A stretch of 64,000 nucleotides of DNA from Paracoccus fistulariae. GTDB taxonomy: Bacteria; Pseudomonadota; Alphaproteobacteria; Rhodobacterales; Rhodobacteraceae. The stretch lies in NCBI RefSeq assembly GCF_028553785.1, contig NZ_CP067136.1:3160501-3224500 (forward strand), written 5' to 3'. The notes beneath the pieces are model-generated. The model searched no databases. It worked only from the letters and a program-made list of their open reading frames with translations, and was not told where the DNA came from. Of this stretch, positions 9,369 through 15,701 are shown piece by piece (within the stretch, counting starts at the first letter, position 1; every line of letters starts with the position of its first letter). A program made the translations under genes and the position numbers.

Positions 9369-10790
9369 ATGCGACTGAACACGATCTCTGGCCGATTCGC
9401 TGCGCTGACGATTATTTTCGTCGTGCTGGCCGAGATTTGCATCCTGTTGCCCTCGCTTGCCAGCTATCGTCTGGACTACCTGGAATCGCGGTTGGAGCGG
9501 GCGCAGATCGCCAGCCTTGCCTTGCTGGCAACCGATGAATCGCTGGCCAGCGATCTGGAATCAGAGCTGTTGCAGAATGCGGGCGTTTTCAACGTGGTGC
9601 TGCGGCGCAACGATATCCGCCAGCTTGTCCTGTCATCGCCAATCCCCGGCCCCGTCTCGGCGACCTATGACCTGCGGGAAGAGGGCGTCTTTCAGACCAT
9701 GGATGACGCGCTGCGGACCCTGTTCGATAATCGTGATGAGGTTATCCGGGTCATCGGCTCGCCCGTGAATCAGGCGGGACAGCTGATCGAGATCACGATG
9801 AATACCGCCCCGCTGCGGCAGGGGATGATCGATTACGGACTTCGGCTGTTGCTGCTGTCGGCGGCCTTCTCGGTGATGACGGCGCTGCTCTTGAACCTTG
9901 TGGTGCAGCGTCTGGTGCTGGTGCCGATCCGCCGCGTCATCAGCCATATGGTCGCCTATGCCAATGCGCCCGAGGATCCGCGCCATATCATCGCCCCCAA
10001 TGCCCGGATCGCGGAGCTGAACGCCGCTGAATCGGCGCTTGAGACGATGCAGAAGACGGTGACCTCCTCGCTGAAGCAGAAAGAGCGGATGGCGCAATTG
10101 GGGCAGGCCGTCGCCAAGATCAGCCACGACCTGCGCAATATCCTGACCACGACGCAGATTTTTGCCGACCGTCTGGAAGACAGCGCCGACCCCAAGGTGC
10201 GCCGCGCCGCGCCCAAGCTCGTCAACTCGATCAGCCGCGCCGTGACCCTGTGCGAAACCACGCTGGCCTTCGGCAAGGCGGAAGAGCCGCCGCCCACCCT
10301 GTCACGCTTCAATCTGGCGCAGCTTGCAGCCGATGTGGTTGAGGCCGAGACATTGGCGGGCGAGGCCGTCGGCAAGGTGGATTTCGTGACGGACATTCCG
10401 CCCAGTCTGACGATCCGCGCCGACCGCGATCAGCTTTACCGCGTTCTGACCAATCTCATCCGCAACGCGCGTCAGGCGATCGAGGGCACGGGAGAGCCGG
10501 GGACCGTCGAACTTGCGGCTGGCGAAAACGACAATGAATGGTGGATCCGCATCGGCGATACCGGACCCGGTCTGCCGGAAAAGGCGCGCGAACATCTGTT
10601 CAAGCCCTTCTCGGGCAGTGCGCGCAAGGGGGGGACGGGGCTTGGCCTGACCATCGCCGCCGATCTGGTGCGCGGTCACGGCGGCGCGGTCGATCTGATC
10701 CGCAGCGATGCCGAGGGCAGCGAATTCATGATCCACATCCCGCGCGATGTCAGCATCGCGCTGCAACCGCAGCCCGCGGCGGCCCAATAA
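9369..10790 (+). CDS. Orphan membrane sensor histidine kinase
   Basis: This is a 473-residue two-component sensor kinase. It has a membrane segment at about residues 10-32, a periplasmic domain of about 120 residues, a second membrane segment at about 157-180, a HAMP-like linker, and the H-box ISHDLRNIL with the phospho-accepting His at residue 253. The N-box NLIRNARQAI, G1 DTGPGLP and G2 GGTGLGLT complete the ATPase domain. No response regulator is adjacent, so its partner is elsewhere. The signal sensed is unknown. Confidence 0.9.
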   Translation: MRLNTISGRFAALTIIFVVLAEICILLPSLASYRLDYLESRLERAQIASLALLATDESLASDLESELLQNAGVFNVVLRRNDIRQLVLSSPIPGPVSATYDLREEGVFQTMDDALRTLFDNRDEVIRVIGSPVNQAGQLIEITMNTAPLRQGMIDYGLRLLLLSAAFSVMTALLLNLVVQRLVLVPIRRVISHMVAYANAPEDPRHIIAPNARIAELNAAESALETMQKTVTSSLKQKERMAQLGQAVAKISHDLRNILTTTQIFADRLEDSADPKVRRAAPKLVNSISRAVTLCETTLAFGKAEEPPPTLSRFNLAQLAADVVEAETLAGEAVGKVDFVTDIPPSLTIRADRDQLYRVLTNLIRNARQAIEGTGEPGTVELAAGENDNEWWIRIGDTGPGLPEKAREHLFKPFSGSARKGGTGLGLTIAADLVRGHGGAVDLIRSDAEGSEFMIHIPRDVSIALQPQPAAAQ

Positions 10791-10831
10791 TCTTTTCCCG
10801 CGACCCGCGTTCGATTTTTTGCTTTTGCCCC

Positions 10832-10860
10832 TTGCAACCCCTGACGCAGGACGCTAGATG
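10832..10860 (+). promoter_or_regulatory. Likely promoter of tRNA-Arg
   Basis: TTGCAA (10832-10837) and TAGATG (10855-10860) are 17 bp apart and end 13 bp before the tRNA. The spacing is right; the -10 matches the consensus only in part. Confidence 0.45.
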
Positions 10861-10873
10861 CTCGCCCTACGAC

Positions 10874-10950
10874 GGACCCGTAGCTCAGCTGGATAGAGCA
10901 CCAGACTACGAATCTGGGGGTCGGGCGTTCGAATCGCTCCGGGTCCGCCA
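10874..10950 (+). tRNA. tRNA-Arg (anticodon ACG)
   Basis: This is a 77-base cloverleaf. The acceptor stem GGACCCG (10874-10880) pairs with CGGGTCC (10940-10946), with a G discriminator and an encoded CCA. The anticodon loop CTACGAA gives ACG, read as ICG after A34 deamination, so it decodes CGU/CGC/CGA. It marks the boundary between core genes and the accessory stretch that follows. Confidence 0.97.
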
Positions 10951-11082
10951 TTGCCCAACTTATCGTCTGTCAGAGATTTCTGGCTTTCTGTCAGATTTCT
11001 GACCCAATCGCCCCTTCGGCGTCGTCGCCGGGGCTTGATGTTCCTTGTCTCGGGCATCGCGTTTTCCCTCTATACTTGGTGT

Positions 11083-11335
11083 GATCTGCAAGATCCGCCC
11101 CTTGAGGCGCGCTCTTGCAGGTCTGCCACGTGGCGAACGCGGAAGGGGGCGAGGCAAGTTTATTCGACCGGGGTGGAGCGGCCCGCAGGCGCAGCCGAGG
11201 ACACGGCCCGGTTTAATCGACTTGCCCGAGGGGGAAGGCAGCGTCTTCCCCCTGACAGGCCGAGGGCGTTTGGCTTGCCCAAATCCCCTTGGTCCCGGGA
11301 TTGCCGGACTGCGCGAAAGCGCAGCCTCATTTTTT
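11083..11335 (+). ncRNA. Possible structured small RNA, function unknown
   Basis: No convincing gene fills the bases from the tRNA to 11326. The stretch contains a series of stems on the plus strand: GATCTGCAAGA (11083-11093) with TCTTGCAGGTC (11113-11123); GGCAAGT (11153-11159) with ACTTGCC (11220-11226), enclosing ACCGGG/CCCGGT; AGGGGGAAG (11229-11237) with CTTCCCCCT (11245-11253); and a final hairpin with a T-run. A TATACT box (11071-11076) lies 6 bp before the first stem, but the best -35 (TTGTCT, 11045-11050) is 20 bp away, which is poor. I do not recognise it as tmRNA, 6S, RNase P or SRP RNA. It could instead be a folded remnant of a mobile element. Confidence 0.4.
11309..11335 (+). terminator. 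Hairpin terminator of the candidate RNA
   Basis: The stem CTGCGC (11309-11314), GAAA tetraloop and GCGCAG (11319-11324) are followed after five bases by six Ts (11330-11335). The T-run overlaps the last codons of the opposing regulator gene. The five-base gap makes it weaker than a textbook terminator. Confidence 0.45.
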
Positions 11336-11947
11336 CCTCAGGAAAGATACGTTATCGCTCCATCCAAGGCCTATCAGATGTCGAACGAATTTCGTGACGG
11401 GAAACTCGCTGAAGATGGGGATGATCAGCATAAGGACAACGAGGAACGAGGCGACGAGGAGGATGTCCGCGATCTGATCATCAAATATTGAAGGCAAGCC
11501 CAGATCGCGCCGGCGAGTATCGACCCAGCCGTAGACTGTCGCTATTGCAAAGGCGCGATCCTGTATCGCCAGCAAGACGCGAGCCGGGCGGGAGAAGTTA
11601 TTCTCTCGGTACGCTTTGCATTCTGCCCGAACTTCAGAGAGCCAAGATGGCTTGTTCTTCGGGTCTTTTCCGGGGGCTGCGTTCGCAGAGTTTACATGGC
11701 TGGACAAGGCCTCGCGCAGGACCTCCGTCGGCAACGGATCCTGCCCGATCCTGTCCATGACTGCCAGGCGGGTCGATAGCGGAAGTTCCCTGCGCCCGGA
11801 TTCATAGTTGCTGTAGTCACTCAGGGACTTATCGATGCGCTCAGCGAATTCCTGACGGCTGAGGCCATTCTCTTCCCGGATCTTCCGCAGGCGCCCCGCC
11901 CCGACATTCTTGGCAATTGATTCGTAGTCGTCGCCCTGGTTCGTCAT
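11327..11947 (-). CDS. Xre-family regulator with C-terminal membrane segment
   Basis: This is a 206-residue protein. Residues about 15-75 form a Cro/CI helix-turn-helix (GRLRKIREENGLSRQEFAERIDKS then a YESGRRELP recognition-helix turn). A linker of about 80 residues follows, and then a strongly hydrophobic stretch near the C-terminus (ADILLVASFLVVLMLIIPIF). A DNA-binding head tethered to the membrane would be unusual for this family. The start is taken at 11947; an upstream in-frame GTG at 11965 is possible. A TATACT-like box lies upstream on the minus strand. It is divergent from the Ner-like gene. Its targets are unknown. Confidence 0.7.
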   Translation of the reverse strand: MTNQGDDYESIAKNVGAGRLRKIREENGLSRQEFAERIDKSLSDYSNYESGRRELPLSTRLAVMDRIGQDPLPTEVLREALSSHVNSANAAPGKDPKNKPSWLSEVRAECKAYRENNFSRPARVLLAIQDRAFAIATVYGWVDTRRRDLGLPSIFDDQIADILLVASFLVVLMLIIPIFSEFPVTKFVRHLIGLGWSDNVSFLRKK

Positions 11948-12184
11948 GGCACCGCATCCCGTCACATTCTTGCGCTGTCACTAAGTATAGGTTCCTGAGG
12001 TCTCGCCTGTGACGATTCTTTGCTGGATCTCCTTGGCTTCCGACAAACGTGGAGGAGATTCCACATTTGTGGCGTGAATTTCTTTCGATGAATCAATATG
12101 TTTCAATTGACGCGAGCGATTGCGCTTCCTTAGCTGACCTCACGCTTTGGTTTGCCCGAGGCCCCGGACAGGAGCGATGTGATC

Positions 12185-12421
12185 ATGCGACAGCCGTCAA
12201 AACTGAGTCTGGACGCCCATGAGCGTCTGAAGGCAGAGCTTCGCATCCGGGGGTCGTCGCTGGCACAGATATCCCGCGATCTCGGCGTGTCGGATTCAGC
12301 GCTGTCTCTTGTCGGAAAGGGCTATCACCGCTCGCGCAGGATCGAAAAGGCGCTGGCGGATGCCATCGGCAGCACGCCCGAGGCGCTTTTCCCGGATCGC
12401 TATCGGGGAGATGAGCCATGA
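12185..12421 (+). CDS. Ner/Nlp-like phage-type HTH regulator
   Basis: This 78-residue protein matches the small Ner/Nlp family of Mu-like phages and transposons: LKAELRIRGSSLAQISRDL then VSDSALSLVGKGYHRSRRIE, a helix-turn-helix, with ALADAIGSTPEALFPDRY at the end. The ATG at 12185 has AGGAG nine bases upstream; an in-frame GTG at 12179 is too close to it. Such regulators usually control transposase expression. Here it sits just upstream of the TnsA remnant, so it probably belongs to the same decayed element. Confidence 0.8.
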   Translation: MRQPSKLSLDAHERLKAELRIRGSSLAQISRDLGVSDSALSLVGKGYHRSRRIEKALADAIGSTPEALFPDRYRGDEP

Positions 12422-12433
12422 CCTAGAAAAGCA

Positions 12434-12502
12434 AAAGGCCAAGGAAGCTCGAACTTCCAAGGCCTTTCTGAGGTGTATCAAGTTTGCGACCAGATACACC
12501 TC
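12434..12502 (+). repeat. Two consecutive inverted repeats between the Ner-like gene and the tnsA remnant
   Basis: The first repeat pairs AAAGGCC (12434-12440) with GGCCTTT (12461-12467), and inside it GGAAG with CTTCC. The second pairs GAGGTGTATC (12470-12479) with GATACACCTC (12493-12502) perfectly and is followed by TTTC. They may form an attenuator, a terminator of the regulator gene, or an operator for it. Confidence 0.6.
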
Positions 12503-12592
12503 TTTCATGACCCATAATCCGGGACCGGTCAAGCCTGCAGATGATGCTGCGGGGCGGCTCTGTTCACCCCGATCCATGAAGGAGGGCCCCAG

Positions 12593-12975
12593 GTGGCTGC
12601 CGCAACGCCGGCGGTCGGGGCAGATGACATGTGCGATGATGATGACGATGCCCCATGGCAGCCGCCCATCCGCAGCACCGGATCGCGCAGCTTTGCCGCA
12701 CGGTCCAGGTCCAGCCTGCGCGGCTTTCTTCTGGCGCTTTTGCCCGCCGAGGAACGATGGCGCCAGATCATCTATGAAAGCAACCTCGAGCGGCAGACGG
12801 CGCTGTTGCTGCTGGCGCGGCCGGACATCTGGAATCTGTGGGATCAGCCGCCGAAAGTGACGTTCACCGATGCAAGCGGTCGGACCGCGCATCACACCTT
12901 CGACTATCTCGCCCAGTTCCGCGATGGTTCGAAATGGGCGGTCGCGGTCAAGCCAGAGGCACGCGTCGCGCGTGC
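12593..12975 (+). pseudogene. TnsA-like endonuclease, N-terminal fragment
   Basis: The frame opens at GTG 12593, with AAGGAGG seven bases upstream. From about residue 62 it shows the TnsA nuclease core: YESNLERQ (catalytic Glu), an ARPDIWNLWDQPP segment, TAHHTFDYLAQ (catalytic Asp) and AVAVKPE (catalytic Lys). In Tn7-like elements TnsA cuts the 5' ends of the transposon. After VKPE at about 12960 the frame loses family resemblance, and the resemblance resumes in another frame as TniQ. The break falls on a 19-base palindrome (12958-12976). The downstream part of tnsA and the expected tnsB and tnsC are missing. Confidence 0.7.
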
Positions 12976-14200
12976 CTGCATCGCTGCGACACGCACGGCG
13001 TGGCGCTCTGCGCCTTGCCTCCCGGTGCCAATTCGCACGAGACCTATGACGTCGTTACCCAGGTCATGCGACACGACAAGCTGCTTGCCGCAGCGGCGGC
13101 CGACCCGGTTCCGCTGCAAGATAGCCCGTTCGAGGCCTATATTCGCCTGCGCATTCGTCACGGCCCGCAGGACGACTGGCTGAAATCGCTGGAACTGGTG
13201 CATCTTCACCGCGCCTGCATGACCCTTGGCCTGACAATCTCGGGCCATGAGGAAAAGCGCCTTATCGAGGTCGACCGCAACAGCGAGCGGCGTGCCTGTG
13301 ACGTCGGATTCGCGGTGCTCGCGCAGGGAGCGCCGGGTCTTGAACAGGCCTTCGAGCGGTTGCGTCACCAGGCGCGGGACGCCAGGGCCTATTTCTCTGC
13401 CGACCTCGGACATTTCCATGCCTGGCTGCGGACGGTGCAGGATGTCCCGGCGCTTGATTGTCTCACCTCGGTCGTGCGGCGCCATGTCTTCCGGCACTAC
13501 CCAGCCAAGCCCGACCGGCCCGTCCTCGGCAGGCTTCCCGATGCGATCGCCCAGATCACCTTCGACGAAGCTCGCAGCCGGGCGAAGCTGGGCGTCAGCT
13601 TTCTGAAACGTCTTCTCGCGCATATAGACGGCGTCGAGCCGAGTGAGGTCGCGGCACGGATCAGCATCACGCCGACCGATCTGGACCGGGTCACTGCATT
13701 CTGGGCGACGCTCTGCAATCTCACAGAGGCGGCCGAGGCTCTGGGCATCCGGCCCGAACAGGTGAAGGCCCTGATCCACGCAGGGGTGCTGTCGCATCTG
13801 CGTTTCGGATCGGCGCTGCGCTATCCCTGCCGCGCGGAAATCGACGCGCTTCTGCAGGCTGTCGATGTGCTTCCCCGGTCCCGACCATGGTCCGGCGATC
13901 TGCCGCTGACGACCTTCTGCGCCCATCGGAGCATCAGCCTGGCGGGCGTCATCGCGGCGTGGCGCAGCGGCGTCCTCGTTGGGCAGGTCGCGCAGGGCGA
14001 GGGCACTGGACTTCAGGCCTTGCGCATCGCACCGGATGCCCTTTGCGACCGGGATGCGCAGCGCCCGGATCGCGACCCAGGCCTTGCTGACGCGGCAAGA
14101 TATCTGCGCATCAGCCTGACCGCGATCCGATGCTTGCGCGATGCGGGCCTGCTGCAACAGATCCGCAAGCGCAATGCCGACACCAATTTCCAGCGCAGCT
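12976..14200 (+). pseudogene. TniQ-like target-selection protein, C-terminal fragment
   Basis: In the frame that stays open to 14376, residues from 12982 on resemble TniQ/TnsD proteins. There is RCDTHGVALCALP, like the CxxHG zinc site; then PFEAYIRLRI; a helical middle with FSADLGHFHAWL and RRHVFRHYPA; and a C-terminal helix-turn-helix LTEAAEALGIRPEQVKALIH. The N-terminal TniQ domain with its first zinc site is absent, and there is no start codon or ribosome site of its own. The similarity fades at about 14190, where helicase-derived sequence of opposite orientation begins. I read it as the surviving end of a transposon operon joined to tnsA by deletion. Confidence 0.65.
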
Positions 14201-14234
14201 GCATCACCAGGACCAGCATCCGATTGCGAACGGC

Positions 14235-14850
14235 AACCGTGGTTTTTTCACCCTCGCTCGCCTTCTTCCGGGAGGAGTCGCTCAGGGGTTTCACGCCAAA
14301 CATCGTCTCATACGAGGCAAGGCCTTTGAAGCGTGTGTGGGCATCGTCGGCGATCACCATGACCCGGGGAAATTGAAGCTCCTTGACCCCTTGGTGGGTG
14401 CCATAGGAGCTGCGGTCTTCGACATAGGCGAGGTAGCGCGCCACTTGGGAAAACGGGGCCGGAAGCGCATGCATTCAGGCCTCGGTGATGGTGGTTTCGG
14501 TGGGCGGTGTGGCCTCGGGCGTGGTCAGGCCCTGCTCGTCAAAGGAGAGATCAAACTCGGCAGAGAGGTCGGCCACGTCCTAGGCCACGGGAGTGTCGTC
14601 AGGCAAAAAGGGCCGAAGCTGGTCGGGGATCGGGAAAAGCCGGTGCTCGGCCACGGCCGCCAAAACTTCGGCACAACTCCTATCCCGTTCTTCCTCAAAT
14701 AGCGTCATCAGCGCGGCGACGCCCGCCCGCTCCGCGTCGAGGCCAGTAGCCTGGCCAGCCCGCCCCGTTCGGATAAGCTTTCTCATTTGGTCAAGGTGGG
14801 GGGGCATCTCGCGGCTTTTGGGATCGCATCTGCCGGTGATCTAACAACGA
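14235..14850 (-). pseudogene. UvrD-like helicase, C-terminal fragment with stops
   Basis: Read on the minus strand, 14807-14580 gives a helical segment containing AEVLAAVAEHRLFPIPD, a stop, then from 14474 PAPFSQVARYLAYVEDRSS, YGTHQGVKELQFPRVMVI and SYETMFGVKPLSD. This is the region around motifs V-VI of UvrD/Rep-type helicases. It ends abruptly near KTTV, before the expected conserved arginine motif. At least two stops interrupt it and the ATPase N-terminus is missing, so it is dead. Helicases with this C-terminal pattern occur in defence loci such as Gabija (GajB), but this fragment cannot be assigned to any system. Confidence 0.65.
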
Positions 14851-14924
14851 AACCAACTCTCAAAACTGGTACATTCTCCAATCACGCCACCCTTGTCACA
14901 ACGATCGATAGATGAACGGTCTTT

Positions 14925-15518
14925 CTAGAGCAGACGTTGGCGCACGGTCTGCCAAGGTCGGAATTGTCCCGCATAGCAGACACCCGGCAAAGGGATCAGT
15001 GGGTCGTCTTCGGCAGCTTGCTTGGCGGCTTCATAGCCCATGCGGTTGATGGAGAAGCGGCGGGTGATGGATCGGCGGGGGCGCTTGGTGCCCTTGCGGG
15101 GGCGTCCGGGGATGTCCTCGGCGGGCAGCTCGATGCGGGCGATCCAGGCGGCAGAGCGGTTTCTTGTGGCCTTGGCATAATGGACGCCGGTGATCTCGGA
15201 GCGGTGCTCGGAGGGGGCTTTTTTGCGGGTGACCTGGCGCATCTCGGTGCGGGTCAGCGGCGGGACGATCTCGAGAACTGCATCCCGGTAGGCCCGCGCG
15301 ACAAAGAGGGACTGGGCGGGGCCGCCATATGTGCTGTCAGAGAAGGAGGTTTGGATCATGCGGCCGCCGCGCGAGAGGCGGACGGTCCAGGCTTGCTGGC
15401 CGGTCGCGTCCGGTGACTTGCGGGAAATTCCGTACATGTCGCTGGGGTGGCCGCGGCGGGATGGCGGTTTGGGTGCCAACTTGCCGGTGCTGCCCGCCTC
15501 ATTGTTGTCATCCGCCAT
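14925..15518 (-). CDS. AP2/ERF-like DNA-binding domain protein
   Basis: This is a 197-residue basic protein. Residues about 29-85 (a YGISRK start, QQAWTVRLSRGGRMIQTSF, then AQSLFVARAYRDAVLEIVPP) match the bacterial AP2 fold of three strands and a helix, known from homing endonucleases and plant ERF factors. A second, weaker copy may follow (ITGVHYAKATRNRSAAWIARI to YEAAKQAAED). No nuclease motif is visible, so it may be a stand-alone DNA-binding protein or the leftover of a homing element. The tail is rich in R and K. It is divergent from vgrG. Confidence 0.6.
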   Translation of the reverse strand: MADDNNEAGSTGKLAPKPPSRRGHPSDMYGISRKSPDATGQQAWTVRLSRGGRMIQTSFSDSTYGGPAQSLFVARAYRDAVLEIVPPLTRTEMRQVTRKKAPSEHRSEITGVHYAKATRNRSAAWIARIELPAEDIPGRPRKGTKRPRRSITRRFSINRMGYEAAKQAAEDDPLIPLPGVCYAGQFRPWQTVRQRLL

Positions 15519-15701
15519 GCCTCTCCTGCCTCCGATCGGTGACCGCTTATTCTAGCGGCCCCTTCGCCCGCGCCAAAGCCTTTAGGGCCTCTCGCGACGT
15601 CTTTCTGCGTTGCTGGCGAGATCGGGGCTGACAGTCCGTCGGGGCCGTGTATATAGTCGGCCCTGATTTTGAGTTGAGTTTTTGTGGTTAAGGGGTTTCG
15701 C

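Noticed and set aside
10874..10950. tRNA-Arg as attachment site of an integrated island
   Set aside because: Accessory DNA follows it, but I saw no integrase and no second copy of the tRNA 3' end further on. Without these the claim is unsupported.
11083..11335. Candidate RNA as tmRNA, 6S RNA or RNase P RNA
   Set aside because: The tag-peptide region, the long rod with central bubble, and the conserved RNase P core segments were each looked for and not found.
12838..14376. The TniQ-like frame as an intact 512-residue gene
   Set aside because: The beginning overlaps the TnsA core in another frame, there is no ribosome site, and the N-terminal TniQ domain is missing, so a deletion scar is more likely.
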